Source: Mycobacterium sp. PS03-16 (GTDB lineage: Bacteria > Actinomycetota > Actinomycetes > Mycobacteriales > Mycobacteriaceae). Taken from it: DNA of 64,000 nucleotides. This document shows, in pieces, positions 1-9,297 of this stretch. The stretch lies in assembly GCF_004570325.1 (NCBI RefSeq), contig NZ_SPQO01000002.1, positions 62,001 through 126,000 on the forward strand, written 5' to 3'. Each line of letters opens with the position of its first letter. Position 1 is the first letter of the stretch. The notes beneath the pieces were generated by a model, which saw only the letters and a program-made list of their open reading frames with translations, was not told the origin of the DNA and ran no database searches. The position numbers and the translations under genes are program-made.

Positions 1-147
1 GCCGGCCAGCTCGCCGACGTCCCGGCCGGCCTTGTCGGTCGAGTGCACCCAGCAGCCCGCCAGCTCGAGGTCGGGATGTTCCAGCACGCCCTTGATCGCC
101 GCGACCCCCACGCCGCCCGTCGCCCACTGCACCACCCGTAACGCCAC
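1..147 (-). CDS. Partial dihydrodipicolinate-reductase-like NAD(P)-binding protein (N terminus)
   Basis: Only the first 49 codons lie in the window; the gene runs off its left edge. Reading the minus strand from a GTG at 147 gives a beta-alpha-beta start with the dinucleotide-binding pattern [17 protein letters not shown]. This resembles the mycobacterial oxidoreductases related to dihydrodipicolinate reductase and 2,4-diaminopentanoate dehydrogenase. The start is supported by an AGAGGAGG ribosome-binding site about five bases upstream. It is divergent from the thiolase-like gene at 278. The substrate cannot be inferred from this fragment. Confidence 0.7.
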   Translation of the reverse strand, partial: MALRVVQWATGGVGVAAIKGVLEHPDLELAGCWVHSTDKAGRDVGELAG

Positions 148-277
148 CGAGCCTCCTCTTGACCCTCGAACTGGAACACGTTCTACTCGATTCTGGCGCG
201 AGCGTGCGGGTCTGTACGCAACACGCCGAGATTGGGCGTACGAATCCGCACGCTCGCCGAACCGGGAAGGTGCGCAG

Positions 278-1468
278 ATGCCGCAGAAGGTGTTCGTCGT
301 CGGGGTTGGCATGACGAAGTTCGAGAAGCCGGGCCGCAGAGAAGGCTGGGACTACCCGCAGATGGCCAAGGAGTCGGGCACCAAGGCGCTCGAGGATGCC
401 GGGATCGACTACTCCGAGGTGCAGCAGGGCTTCGTCGGCTACTGCACCGGAGATTCCACGTCGGGGCAGCGGGCGCTCTACGAGTTGGGTATGACCGGTA
501 TCCCGATGGTCAACGTCAACAACAACTGCTCGACCGGGTCGACGGCGTTGTACCTCGCGGCGCAGACCATCCGGGGCGGGCTGGCCGACTGCACGCTGGC
601 GCTGGGCTTCGAGAAGATGCAGCCCGGTGCACTGGCCGGCGGCGCCGAGGACCGCGAGTCGCCGCTGGGGCGTCACATCAAGGCGCTGGCCCAGATCGAG
701 GAGTTCGCGCTGCCCGTCGCCCCGTGGATGTTCGCCGCCGCCGGCCGCGAGCACATGCGCCAGCACGGCAGCACCGCGGAGCACTTCGCGAAGATCGGCT
801 ACAAGAACCACAAGCACTCGGTGAACAACCCCTACGCGCAGTTCCAGGAGGAGTACACGCTCGACGACATCCTCGGCGCGCGGATGATCTCCGACCCGGT
901 GACCAAGCTGCAGTGCTCCCCCACCTCCGACGGGTCGGGTGCGGCAATTCTCGCCAGTGAGGACTTCGTCGATCGCCACGGACTGGCCGGCCAGGCCGTC
1001 GAGATCGTCGGTCAGGCGATGACCACGGATTTCGAGACCACCTTCGACGGCAGCGCGAAGAACGTGATCGGCTACGACATGAACGTCCAGGCCGCCCGCC
1101 AGGTGTACGAGCAGTCCGGGCTGGGCCCCGCCGACTTCCAGGTGATCGAGCTGCACGACTGCTTCTCGGCCAACGAACTGCTGCTCTACGAGGCGCTGGG
1201 GCTGTGCGGTGAGGGTGAGGCGCCCAAGCTGATCGACAACAACGACACCACCTACGGCGGCCGCTGGGTGGTCAACCCGTCGGGCGGGCTGATCTCCAAG
1301 GGACACCCGCTCGGGGCGACGGGTCTGGCGCAGTGCGCCGAGCTGACCTGGCAGCTGCGCGGCGCCGCCGACAAGCGGCAGGTCGACGGCGTCACCGCCG
1401 CCCTGCAACACAACATCGGGCTGGGCGGCGCGGCGGTGGTCACCGCCTACCAGCGCGCCGAACGCTGA
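278..1468 (+). CDS. Thiolase / lipid-transfer (SCP-x) family acyltransferase
   Basis: This 396-residue protein has the thiolase fold of the SCP-x/lipid-transfer branch, whose members cleave or condense acyl-CoA thioesters in sterol or fatty acid breakdown. The reactive cysteine is expected at Cys84 within [13 protein letters not shown]. The C-terminal [14 protein letters not shown] motif carries the conserved His, and a second HDCFSANE motif is typical of this branch. The open frame extends upstream to 32, but ATG 278 is chosen because the protein [15 protein letters not shown] begins at the canonical family start with GGAAGG upstream. The exact substrate is not visible. Confidence 0.85.
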   Translation: MPQKVFVVGVGMTKFEKPGRREGWDYPQMAKESGTKALEDAGIDYSEVQQGFVGYCTGDSTSGQRALYELGMTGIPMVNVNNNCSTGSTALYLAAQTIRGGLADCTLALGFEKMQPGALAGGAEDRESPLGRHIKALAQIEEFALPVAPWMFAAAGREHMRQHGSTAEHFAKIGYKNHKHSVNNPYAQFQEEYTLDDILGARMISDPVTKLQCSPTSDGSGAAILASEDFVDRHGLAGQAVEIVGQAMTTDFETTFDGSAKNVIGYDMNVQAARQVYEQSGLGPADFQVIELHDCFSANELLLYEALGLCGEGEAPKLIDNNDTTYGGRWVVNPSGGLISKGHPLGATGLAQCAELTWQLRGAADKRQVDGVTAALQHNIGLGGAAVVTAYQRAER

Positions 1469-1555
1469 TCGCGCCGCCGCTGCGCGGGAAGGAAATTCCG
1501 TTCCCTGGCGATTGGAAGAAGAGGAGAATCGCGAACGAGGGAACGGAGGCCTGCT

Positions 1556-1867
1556 ATGCGTACCAGGTGGGCACTGGCGGCGGCGACGGCGGTATGCGGG
1601 GTGATCGCGGCTCCGGCCGGCCTCGCATCGGCCCAGGAGTCGGCACAGGACACGATCAACCGGCTGCAGCGCGACGGGTACACGGTGCACATCGACCGGG
1701 TCGGCAGCGCGCCGCTGAGCGACTGCGTGGTGACCAACGTCCGTAACCCCAAGCAGGTGACGTCCTGGTCGCCGATCGACCGGATCGGGCTCGACGACGA
1801 CTACACGGTGTTCGACCCGGTGGTCGTGAGCCGGTCGGTGTCGATCACGCTGAACTGCGCGGGCTGA
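1556..1867 (+). CDS. Small secreted protein, paralogue of the one at 12521
   Basis: The 103-residue product has a classical signal peptide (RTRW, a hydrophobic core, then cleavage near ASA-QE at about residue 26). A mature domain of about 77 residues follows with two cysteines, one mid-domain and one three residues from the end, which could form a disulfide. The pattern INRLQxxGYxVxIDRVGxAPLxDCxVTxVRNP is shared with the protein encoded at 12521, so the two are paralogues. Small exported proteins of this type are common in mycobacteria and have no known function. The gene is convergent with dctA and ends just before a strong terminator palindrome. Confidence 0.8.
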   Translation: MRTRWALAAATAVCGVIAAPAGLASAQESAQDTINRLQRDGYTVHIDRVGSAPLSDCVVTNVRNPKQVTSWSPIDRIGLDDDYTVFDPVVVSRSVSITLNCAG

Positions 1868-1878
1868 CAACGCCGAAC

Positions 1879-1907
1879 GACCCGGCCGGGTGACACCCGG
1901 CCGGGTC
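1879..1907. terminator. Bidirectional terminator-like perfect palindrome
   Basis: Two perfect 14-base arms (GACCCGGCCGGGTG and its reverse complement) are separated by one base. The palindrome lies between the convergent ends of the small secreted protein gene and dctA. It has no U-tract, as is usual for mycobacterial terminators, so the function is inferred from position and stem stability. Confidence 0.7.
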
Positions 1908-1921
1908 GCTGGCGGCTCGCC

Positions 1922-3310
1922 CTATGCCGACGCAGGGACTCGCTCCTGCGCCGGTTCTTCGGCGCGCCGATCGTGCGGATGGTCGTCGACCATCGTCAGC
2001 TCGTCGAACGGATCGTCGCCGCGCAGCACCGCCTCGACCCGCTCCTTGTCGATGGTCCTGGTCCACGAGCCGACCAGCACGGTCGCCACCGCGTTGCCCG
2101 AGAAGTTGGTCAGCGCACGGGCTTCGGACATGAACCGGTCGATCCCGACGATCAGCCCGACGCCGTCGAGCAGATCGGGGCGGTGGCTCTGCAGACCGCC
2201 GGCCAGCGTGGCCAGACCGGCGCCGGTGACCCCGGCCGCGCCCTTGGAGGCGACGATCATGAACACCAGCAGGCCGATCTGTTCGGCCAGCGACAGCGGG
2301 TCGCCCAGCGCACCGGCGATGAACAGCGACGCCATGGTCAGGTAGATCGCGGTGCCGTCCAGGTTGAACGAGTAGCCGGTGGGCACGACGACGCCGACGG
2401 TGCTGCGGTCCACCCCGAGGTGCTCCATCTTCGCGATCAGTCGCGGCAGCGCCGACTCCGACGAGGAGGTCGACACGATGAGCAGGTATTCGCGGGCCAG
2501 GTAACGGACCAGCTTGAAGATCGAGACGCCGGCCACCACGCGCATCAGCACCCCGAGGACACCGAAGACGAAGACCACGCAGGTGACGTAGAAGCCGAGC
2601 ATCAGGCCCAGCAGCTGGGTCACCGCGGTCCAGCCGGTCTGGCCGACCACGTTGGCGATCGCGCCGAACGCGCCGATCGGCGCCAGCCACAGGATCATCA
2701 CCAGAACCTTGAACACCAGCTTCTGCAGGTACTCGACGCCGCGCAGGATCGGCTCACCGGTGGTGCCCATCGCCTGCAGCGCGAAGCCGACCAGCAGTGC
2801 GATGAACAGGGCCTGCAGGACGCTGCCCGCGGTCAGGGACGAGAACATCGTCTCGGGGATGATGCCGCGCACGAAGTCCATGAGACCGCCTGCCTCATGG
2901 GCGGTTTCGGCCAGCTCGGCGCCCTTGCCCATGGCGCCCTCGGTGAGCTGCATCCCGGTGCCGGGGTGCAGTACGTTGCCGACCACCAGGCCGATCGCGA
3001 GCGCGAACGTCGACATCAGCAGGAAGTACACGAACGCCAGGCCGCCGACCTTGCCGACCGTGGCGGCTTTGCGCACCGACCCGATGCCCAGCACGATCGT
3101 GCAGAAGATCACCGGCGCGATCATCATCTTGATCAGGTCGACGAACATGGCGCCGAGCACGCCGACGCTCTTGCCGACCTCGGGTGCAAGGATCCCGACC
3201 GCCACACCGGCCAGCACCGCGACGATGACCGCGATGTAGAGCCAGTGGGTGCGGTCGCGGCGGCGGGCCGGTGGATCCGGGACGTCCGGCCGGTCGAGGG
3301 TGGTGCTCAT
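1922..3310 (-). CDS. dctA: C4-dicarboxylate:cation symporter, DctA/DAACS family
   Basis: The 462-residue membrane protein belongs to the dicarboxylate/amino acid:cation symporter family. It shows about eight hydrophobic segments, the serine-rich re-entrant loop motif (STSSSESALPRL, about residues 295-306) and the later signature GYSFNLDGTAIYLTMASLFIA that binds cation and substrate. It would import succinate, fumarate or malate. It is divergent from a CitA/DcuS-type sensor kinase and regulator, the classical arrangement for dicarboxylate sensing, which supports dicarboxylates over glutamate as substrate. ATG 3310 is preceded by GGAGGAACC. Regulation by the adjacent two-component pair and a CRP-like site is likely. 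Confidence 0.88.
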   Translation of the reverse strand: MSTTLDRPDVPDPPARRRDRTHWLYIAVIVAVLAGVAVGILAPEVGKSVGVLGAMFVDLIKMMIAPVIFCTIVLGIGSVRKAATVGKVGGLAFVYFLLMSTFALAIGLVVGNVLHPGTGMQLTEGAMGKGAELAETAHEAGGLMDFVRGIIPETMFSSLTAGSVLQALFIALLVGFALQAMGTTGEPILRGVEYLQKLVFKVLVMILWLAPIGAFGAIANVVGQTGWTAVTQLLGLMLGFYVTCVVFVFGVLGVLMRVVAGVSIFKLVRYLAREYLLIVSTSSSESALPRLIAKMEHLGVDRSTVGVVVPTGYSFNLDGTAIYLTMASLFIAGALGDPLSLAEQIGLLVFMIVASKGAAGVTGAGLATLAGGLQSHRPDLLDGVGLIVGIDRFMSEARALTNFSGNAVATVLVGSWTRTIDKERVEAVLRGDDPFDELTMVDDHPHDRRAEEPAQERVPASA

Positions 3311-3366
3311 GGGATGGTTCCTCCAGGTCGACAGTGAACGTGGTCTGCAAGTAGGTTCGGCGACGG

Positions 3367-3382
3367 CGTGAGCCAGGTCACG
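3367..3382. promoter_or_regulatory. CRP-like palindrome CGTGA-N6-TCACG
   Basis: The sequence CGTGAGCCAGGTCACG is a perfect CGTGA/TCACG inverted repeat with a 6-base spacer, the form bound by CRP/Cmr-type regulators in mycobacteria. It sits in the short divergent region between dctA and the kinase gene. Catabolite (cAMP) control of dicarboxylate uptake is an established theme in other bacteria. Binding here is inferred. Confidence 0.6.
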
Positions 3383-3416
3383 CTTTAGTTCATTTCGTTC
3401 AGTCGTGGAGGTGGTG

Positions 3417-4967
3417 GTGGCCCGCTATCTGCCGCGGTCGCTGGCCGGTCAGGCGATCGCGTTGCAGGTCCTGGTGATCGCGGTGATCGTGATCGCGGGC
3501 AGCGCGCTGGCCATCGTCGATGCGCGGCGCGACGGTGACGAGGCGGCCCGCCAGCAGGTCGTCGGCGTCGCCACCGCGCTTGCGGATTCGCCGTCCACGG
3601 CCGCCGCCATCGCCTCCGGTCGCGCCACCGAGGTGCTGCAGCCGGTGACCGACGCGGTGCGCGGGCACACCGGCATCGCGTTCATCACGATCATGGCGCC
3701 CGACGGCACCCGCTTCACCCACACCGACCCCCGCCAGATCGGCGGGAAGTACCTGGGCACCACGGCTCCGGCGCTGCGCGGCGAGACGTTCTCCGAGGTG
3801 TACACCGGCACGCTGGGCCCGTCGATCCGCGCGGTGGCCCCGGTGCGCGACGCGTCGGGGACGATCATCGGCTTGGTGTCGGCAGGGATCACCCAGCAGA
3901 CGCTGGCGCAGCGCTGGCGGGCGCAGATTCCCACCATCGCCGCGGTCAGCCTTGCGGCACTGGCGGTTTCATCGCTGGGCGTGTGGCTGATCCGGCGGCG
4001 GTTGCTGCGCCAGACCCACGGTCTGCGACCCGACGAACTGCGGGTGATGTACGAACACCACGACGCGATCCTGCACTCGGTGTCCGAGGGTTTGATCGTG
4101 CTGGACCGCGACGGGGTGGCGCTGGTCAACGACGAGGCCCGCCGCCTGCTCTCGCTCCCGCCCGGCCCGGTGGACCGCGATGCGCTGCCCGCCTTCCTGC
4201 GGTCGTCGGATCCCGGTGTGCGCGACGAGGTCCATGTCACCGAGGACCGGGTGCTGGTGGTCAACCGGTCCCCCGTCGCCGGAGCCGACTCGGAGGTGGT
4301 GACGATTCGCGACCGCACCGAACTGCAGGGTGCGCTGGGTGAGCTGAGCTCGCTGCAGGTGCTGACCGACTCGCTGCGGGCCCAGGCCCACGAGGCGGCC
4401 AACAAGCTGCACACGGTGATCACGATGGTGGAGATGGGCCGCCCCGACGAGGCGGTCACGTTCGCCACCAACGAGCTGGCGCTGTCGCAACGGCTGGTGG
4501 ACCGGCTGTCCGGCGCGGTCGCGGAGCCGGCGCTGGTGGCGCTGCTGCTGGGTAAGACGGCTCAGGCCGACGAACGGGGTATCGCGCTCACCGTCACCGA
4601 GGACACCCACCTGCCGTCGCACACCGACGTGCTGTCGGCCCAAGAGATGGTCACCGTACTGGGCAACCTCGTCGACAATGCGATGGACGCCTGCGACCGT
4701 GAGGACCCGTGGATCGAGGTGACCGTGCACCAGGACGACGAACGGCTGCTGATCCGGGTGGCCGACAGCGGACCCGGAATGGATCCGTCCACGTTCGCCC
4801 GCGCCATGCAGCGCGGGTACTCGACCAAGACAGGCGACGACCCGGCGCACCACGGGCTCGGGTTGGCCCTGGTGGCCCAGGTGGCGGCCCGCCACCACGG
4901 GACCGTCACCGCGGACGTGACGTACGGCTCGGTGGTGACCGTGACGGTGCCGACGGAGGAGGCGTGA
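3417..4967 (+). CDS. CitA/DcuS-family sensor histidine kinase
   Basis: This membrane sensor kinase has an N-terminal transmembrane helix, an extracytoplasmic PAS/Cache-like sensor (about residues 35-170, ending before a second helix), a cytoplasmic PAS segment and a C-terminal kinase. The phosphoacceptor motif is QAHEAANKLHTV, typical of the citrate/dicarboxylate sensor family. The ATP lid shows LVDNAMDACD, DSGPGMD and HHGLGLALV. GTG 3417 is chosen because GGAGG lies five bases upstream; GTG 3405, 3411 or 3414 are in-frame alternatives. Its stop overlaps the regulator start by four bases, so the pair is translationally coupled. It probably senses extracellular C4-dicarboxylates and controls dctA. 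Confidence 0.87.
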   Translation: MARYLPRSLAGQAIALQVLVIAVIVIAGSALAIVDARRDGDEAARQQVVGVATALADSPSTAAAIASGRATEVLQPVTDAVRGHTGIAFITIMAPDGTRFTHTDPRQIGGKYLGTTAPALRGETFSEVYTGTLGPSIRAVAPVRDASGTIIGLVSAGITQQTLAQRWRAQIPTIAAVSLAALAVSSLGVWLIRRRLLRQTHGLRPDELRVMYEHHDAILHSVSEGLIVLDRDGVALVNDEARRLLSLPPGPVDRDALPAFLRSSDPGVRDEVHVTEDRVLVVNRSPVAGADSEVVTIRDRTELQGALGELSSLQVLTDSLRAQAHEAANKLHTVITMVEMGRPDEAVTFATNELALSQRLVDRLSGAVAEPALVALLLGKTAQADERGIALTVTEDTHLPSHTDVLSAQEMVTVLGNLVDNAMDACDREDPWIEVTVHQDDERLLIRVADSGPGMDPSTFARAMQRGYSTKTGDDPAHHGLGLALVAQVAARHHGTVTADVTYGSVVTVTVPTEEA

Positions 4968-5656
4968 CCATCTCGGTGTTGATCGTCGAGGACGATGCGC
5001 TGATCGCGGAGGCGCACCGGACCTACCTGTCGCGGCTGCCCGGGTTCACGACCACCGCGGTCGCCCACACCGCGCGCGATGCGATGCGCGCGGTGGCCGA
5101 AGCGGCGGCCACCGGGCAGCCGATCGATCTCGTGCTGCTGGATCTCGGGCTGCCGGACGCCAGCGGCATCGCGCTGGCCTCGGGGCTGTCGGGCGTGCAG
5201 CCCGCGCCCGACATCATCGCGATCACCTCGGAGCGGGACCTGGAGATGGTGCGCGCGGCGGTGTCCCACGGCGCGCTGGCCTACCTGCTCAAGCCGTTCA
5301 CGTTCGCCGCGTTCCGCGATCGGCTCGAACGGTACCGCCGCTACCGCAGCGCCTTGCCCGCCGGCACCGACGCCGCCAGCCAGGCCGAGGTGGACCGCGC
5401 ACTCGACGAGCTGCGGCTGGCAACGGACCGGTCGGTCACCCCGAAGGGTGTCGCACCCGCCACCACCGATGAGATCGCCAGGGCGGTACGGGATTCCACG
5501 GAGGGCTTGACGGCAGATCAGGTGGCCAAGGCGGTCGGGGTGTCGCGGGTGACGGCCTGGCGCTACCTGGAACGCCTGGCCGACGACGGCACGGTCACCC
5601 GCGTGACCGACTACGGCCGTGCCGGGCGCCCGAAGATCCGCTATCTGTGGCGGTGA
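4964..5656 (+). CDS. CitB/DcuR-family response regulator
   Basis: The 230-residue partner of the upstream kinase has a receiver domain with acidic pair ED/D at residues 9-11, phosphoacceptor Asp60 in DLVLLDLGLPD and the conserved Lys in YLLKPF. The C-terminal half contains a helix-turn-helix (GLTADQVAKAVGVSRVTAWRYLERL) typical of CitB/DcuR/DctR regulators. GTG 4964 overlaps the kinase TGA as GTGA and is preceded by GGAGGAGG, which fixes the start. The likely target is the divergent dctA promoter. Confidence 0.88.
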   Translation: MTISVLIVEDDALIAEAHRTYLSRLPGFTTTAVAHTARDAMRAVAEAAATGQPIDLVLLDLGLPDASGIALASGLSGVQPAPDIIAITSERDLEMVRAAVSHGALAYLLKPFTFAAFRDRLERYRRYRSALPAGTDAASQAEVDRALDELRLATDRSVTPKGVAPATTDEIARAVRDSTEGLTADQVAKAVGVSRVTAWRYLERLADDGTVTRVTDYGRAGRPKIRYLWR

Positions 5657-5755
5657 TCTCGCCGGCGGCCCGGCGGGGAATGAAGCGACGGGGCGGGTGA
5701 CGTTGTCGACGGTGACCCACCGCGCGGTGGGGCACACGTGATGGAAGGCGACGAC

Positions 5756-6760
5756 ATGGCGACCATGACCGCGGTGGGTTCGTATCGGGCACTGCCGATC
5801 GACGACCCGGATTCCCTGCGCGACCTCGAGGTCGACGTCCCGCAGTTGCGACCGCGTGACGTGCTGGTGCGGGTGCAGGCGGTATCGGTGAATCCCGTGG
5901 ACGTCAAGCGCCGCAACAGTCTGACATCCAGCCAGACGCCGACCATCCTCGGTTTCGACGCCGCCGGAGTGGTGGAGGCGGTCGGCCCGGAGGTGCGGAC
6001 CCTGTCGGTCGGCGACGAGGTCTACTACGCGGGGGACATCACCCGCCCGGGCAGCAACGCAGAACTGCAGGCCGTCGATGAACGCATCGTCGCGCGCAAG
6101 CCGGAGACCCTGTCGTTCGCCGACGCGGCGGCGCTGCCGTTGACCACGATCACGGCGTGGGAGTCGCTGTTCGACCGTTTCGGCCTGACCGCCGAGTCGA
6201 GCGGGGACCTGCTGGTCATGGGCGCCGCCGGCGGCGTCGGCTCGGTGATGATCCAGCTGGCCAAGGCATTGACCGGGGTGCGGGTGATCGCGACGGCGAG
6301 CCGCCCGGAATCCGCCGAGTGGGCCCGCCGGATGGGCGCCGATGAGGTGATCGACCACCACGACCTGGCCCCGCAGGCGCGCGCGGTGGCCCCCGCCGGC
6401 GTGACGTGGCTGTTCTCGCCGCACTCGCGCGGCAACGTCGACACCTACGCCGAGATCGTCCGCCCGTTCGGCCACATCACCGCGATCGACGAGCCCGAGG
6501 GGCTGGATCTGGTGGGCCTCAAGGCCAAGAGCATCGCCTGGCACTGGGAGCTGATGTTCACCCGGTCGATGTTCGAGACCGATGACATGATCGAACAGCA
6601 GGAGTTGCTCACGCGCACCGCCGAACTGGTCGACAGTGGCCGGATCCGCAGCACCGTCACGACCACCATCAGCGACTTCAGCGCCGCGGGCCTACGGGAG
6701 GCCCACCGCGCCGTGGAGTCCGGTCACATGGTCGGCAAGGCCGTCGTCGTTCGCGGCTGA
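5756..6760 (+). CDS. Zinc-type alcohol dehydrogenase / quinone oxidoreductase family protein
   Basis: This roughly 334-residue medium-chain dehydrogenase/reductase has the GroES-like N-terminal domain (LVRVQAVSVNPVDVKRR) and the NAD(P)-binding motif GAAGGVGSVMIQLAKAL. Structural zinc cysteines are absent, so it belongs with the zinc-independent quinone-oxidoreductase-like members. ATG 5756 is preferred because GGAAGG lies just upstream; GTG 5738 and ATG 5741 are alternatives. It follows the dct regulator by about 100 bases in the same direction but has no obvious functional link. The substrate is unknown. Confidence 0.8.
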   Translation: MATMTAVGSYRALPIDDPDSLRDLEVDVPQLRPRDVLVRVQAVSVNPVDVKRRNSLTSSQTPTILGFDAAGVVEAVGPEVRTLSVGDEVYYAGDITRPGSNAELQAVDERIVARKPETLSFADAAALPLTTITAWESLFDRFGLTAESSGDLLVMGAAGGVGSVMIQLAKALTGVRVIATASRPESAEWARRMGADEVIDHHDLAPQARAVAPAGVTWLFSPHSRGNVDTYAEIVRPFGHITAIDEPEGLDLVGLKAKSIAWHWELMFTRSMFETDDMIEQQELLTRTAELVDSGRIRSTVTTTISDFSAAGLREAHRAVESGHMVGKAVVVRG

Positions 6761-6784
6761 TGCCGGCCGTGGCCGCGGTGGCCG

Positions 6785-7876
6785 TCAGACCGCGCGGCTG
6801 AGTTCCCGCACGTCGGGCCGGGCGATCGGCTCGGTGGCCAGGAAGGGTGTGTACCGCAGCGGCAGCGCCGATCCCGGGACGTCCAGGACGGTGACCGCGC
6901 CCGCGTAGTCGGCGACGTAGAGCCGGCGACCGTCGGCACGGACCGCCACGCAGGACGGCCGGCCGTCACCGGTCAGTTCGTCGACGAGCTCGGTGGTGAG
7001 CGTGTCGAACACGGCGACCCGGTCGTAGTCGACGACGTAGGCGCGGGTGCCGTCCGGGCTGACGGTGAGCTGGGTGGGCGCACCGCCGACGAGGACGGTG
7101 TCGGCCACCTGGTTGGCGGTGACGTCGATGATGTCGATCGAGCCGCCGTGGCGGCGGTCGGAGCGCAGCACGTAGGCCAGGCCCTCGGCGGTCACCGCCA
7201 GGTCGCGGATCGGCGAGGCGAGCCGCAACCGGCGCAGCACGCGGCCGGTACCGGTGTCGACGGTGAGCAGCGCGCTGCCGGCCAGCCCGGTGGTCGCGAC
7301 GTAGAGCCGGCGACCCTCGGCATCGACCGACACCGCGTCCACGCTGGTGCCGGGCCGGTACGGCAGCGTGATGGTGCCGACACGCTCGGCGGTGACGTCG
7401 ATGACCACGACGTCGGCGCTGTCGTCATCGGTGCGACCGACGAACAGCTTCTTGCCGTCGGCGGTCAGGCTCATCGAGGTGGCGCTGAAGGCCAGCGGGT
7501 AGCTGCCGATGACCGCTCCGGCCGCGGTGTCGACCACCATCACCGCGTCGTACTTGGTCGCCGAGATCGCGACATAGGCGCGGTCCTCGGCCACGGCGAG
7601 CACCTGCGGCGCCCCGCCGAGTCCGATCAGGTGGCGCGGCGCCAGCGTCTCGGCGTCGAGAACCGAGATCGATCCGTTCCCGTGGTTGGCGGTCACCACC
7701 ACTCCGGCCGCCTGGTCGACTGCGACATCACCGACGGGTCCGCGCCCGACGGCGACCGCGGCGAGCGTGCTGACCTCGGGGTCGTTCGCGGTCACACCGG
7801 CCACCGCGGTGGCGGGTCCGGCGGTCGGCTTCGCAGCGGCCGCGGGCGCGTTCTTACGCGAGAAGATCTTTGCCAT
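6785..7876 (-). CDS. YVTN-type beta-propeller protein
   Basis: The approximately 363-residue protein consists of repeated blades of the form xxSISVLDAET, GxAPQVLAV, ADGKKLFVG and DGTRAYVVDYDRVAVFDT, typical of seven-bladed YVTN/SMP-30-like propellers. It has no convincing signal peptide; the N terminus (MAKIFSRK followed by Ala/Pro-rich sequence) may be cytoplasmic. ATG 7876 is preferred, with GGAGG about 11 bases upstream; GTG 7909 is an in-frame alternative. Such propellers act as interaction scaffolds or lactonase-like enzymes. No catalytic residues can be assigned here. Confidence 0.7.
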   Translation of the reverse strand: MAKIFSRKNAPAAAAKPTAGPATAVAGVTANDPEVSTLAAVAVGRGPVGDVAVDQAAGVVVTANHGNGSISVLDAETLAPRHLIGLGGAPQVLAVAEDRAYVAISATKYDAVMVVDTAAGAVIGSYPLAFSATSMSLTADGKKLFVGRTDDDSADVVVIDVTAERVGTITLPYRPGTSVDAVSVDAEGRRLYVATTGLAGSALLTVDTGTGRVLRRLRLASPIRDLAVTAEGLAYVLRSDRRHGGSIDIIDVTANQVADTVLVGGAPTQLTVSPDGTRAYVVDYDRVAVFDTLTTELVDELTGDGRPSCVAVRADGRRLYVADYAGAVTVLDVPGSALPLRYTPFLATEPIARPDVRELSRAV

Positions 7877-8368
7877 GAATGTCGACACCTCCGCCGGTAT
7901 CACGTGCACCGGCTGTTGTCTTGAGTCGTTATCGCGCCGGAGTGGCGCGGTCTGCGTCGAGTGTAGCGACGGAAATCGGCTACCGATCCCAGGTTTCGAC
8001 GGCGCCCGCCGCCGAGTTGCGAGGATCCTCAGAGCATGCTTAGAGATTTCTTCGTTATGCCGTTGTTATCAACCGCTGGCAATCAATGAAACTAGCGCTC
8101 AACTGCGACTCGGTCGCAGTCCGCAATCAGCGATGATCAAACGTCGAACACCCCGGAAGATCGTTTTCTTACCTTTTGCGGACGAAAGTGAGCGGTAGAT
8201 CACAGGCGCGCATCGGGCAAATTCCGCCTCGTCGTGGTGTCGCGCGGCCGCGACCGCGGGTATGCGGCTGCGGCCGCCGCCTCCGCGTCCCATAGAACGG
8301 GGCCGATCTTCGCTGGACATCGCCCGTTCACTGGGTGGTCTTCGTGGTGAGCCCTCGCACCACACCGG
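7877..8368. other. Intergenic region, no gene seen
   Basis: These 492 bases lie upstream of the propeller gene and beyond the 3' end of the amidase gene. The part around 8030-8190 is noticeably richer in A and T than its neighbours and probably holds the propeller promoter. Short open frames here have no ribosome-binding site or protein-like composition. Confidence 0.5.
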
Positions 8369-9217
8369 TCACACGAGCGTGAGGCGCAGTGCCGCCGCCG
8401 TCTCGGGCCCGACGATCCCGTCCACGGTCAGCCCGGGGGTGCGGCGCTGGAACTCGCGCACCGCGGCCTCGGTGAGGGGGCCGTAGTCGCCGTCCACCTC
8501 CAGATGACCGGCGTATCCGGCGTAGCCGTACTTGAGCCGCCGCTGGACTTCGGCGACCTGCGGCCCCCTCGACCCGCGGAACAGCAGGATGTGGGCGTAC
8601 TGACCGACCGGCACCGGCGGCCGCGGTGGGGGTGCGCCGCCGGTGGGCAGGCCGATCTGGGTCTGGATGTCGCGGCGCAGGACGTCCATGTCGATGGCGC
8701 CGGGGTCCCACTTGCCCTGGGCGCGACCGGCGTACTCCTTGTGCCCGATCGTGCGTGCCGCGTCCTGACCGAGGCGGCGGTTGATCGCCGCACAGCTACC
8801 CACCAGCGCGACGTACTGGCTGTCGGGCCAGTTCTGCCGGTGCGGCGCGGTCGGCGCGGTTCCGTCGTTGGCGCATTCGATGCCGATCGTGTGCCAGTTG
8901 GCCATATTGGTCGGCAGCCACGGGTACATTCCCACACCGGCATGCCAGGCCACCCCCGCCGCGACCACCGTCACGGTGCCGTCCCGGGCGATGTGGAGCT
9001 GGGACAGCGGACCGGCGAGGTCCGGCCGGCCGTGGGCGATCGAAGCCGCGGTGGCGTGATCCGATCCGGTGTGGTGCACCATCACGCCGCGGATGTCGCG
9101 GAAGTGGCCGTGACCGCGTTCGCGCCAGCCCGGATACTCCGCCACGCGCAGGCCTTCGGCACGCAGTACATCGGAGAGCCAGATCGGATCGCCGGTCCAC
9201 GGTCCAACCTGAGGCAT
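8369..9217 (-). CDS. N-acetylmuramoyl-L-alanine amidase with peptidoglycan-binding domain
   Basis: The 282-residue enzyme has an amidase_2/PGRP-type domain (about residues 40-175) followed by a Pro-rich linker and a PG_binding_1 domain (about 211-281). Expected zinc ligands are His48 in MVHHTGS, His159 in IGHKEY and Asp171 in WDPG, with Glu114 near the catalytic site. It would cut the muramoyl-alanine bond of peptidoglycan. The organisation resembles mycobacteriophage lysin A amidase modules and the chromosomal Rv3594-type proteins of mycobacteria. No signal peptide is visible. No phage genes surround it, so a phage origin, if any, is old. Confidence 0.85.
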   Translation of the reverse strand: MPQVGPWTGDPIWLSDVLRAEGLRVAEYPGWRERGHGHFRDIRGVMVHHTGSDHATAASIAHGRPDLAGPLSQLHIARDGTVTVVAAGVAWHAGVGMYPWLPTNMANWHTIGIECANDGTAPTAPHRQNWPDSQYVALVGSCAAINRRLGQDAARTIGHKEYAGRAQGKWDPGAIDMDVLRRDIQTQIGLPTGGAPPPRPPVPVGQYAHILLFRGSRGPQVAEVQRRLKYGYAGYAGHLEVDGDYGPLTEAAVREFQRRTPGLTVDGIVGPETAAALRLTLV

Positions 9218-9297
9218 CCGTTCTCCTTCCGCGTCCAGCGTATTCCCGACCCGAGGCGACCCCGCATGCTACGGGCGGGGCACCGGGCCGGGAAACG

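Noticed and set aside
4562..6544. 660-codon minus-strand open frame across the kinase, regulator and oxidoreductase genes
   Set aside because: It is antisense to three clearly coding genes, has a Gly/Arg/His-rich composition and no ribosome-binding site; such frames are expected in high-GC DNA.
8099..8365. 88-codon minus-strand frame in the intergenic region
   Set aside because: Arg/Ser/Gly-rich, no initiation signal, not protein-like.
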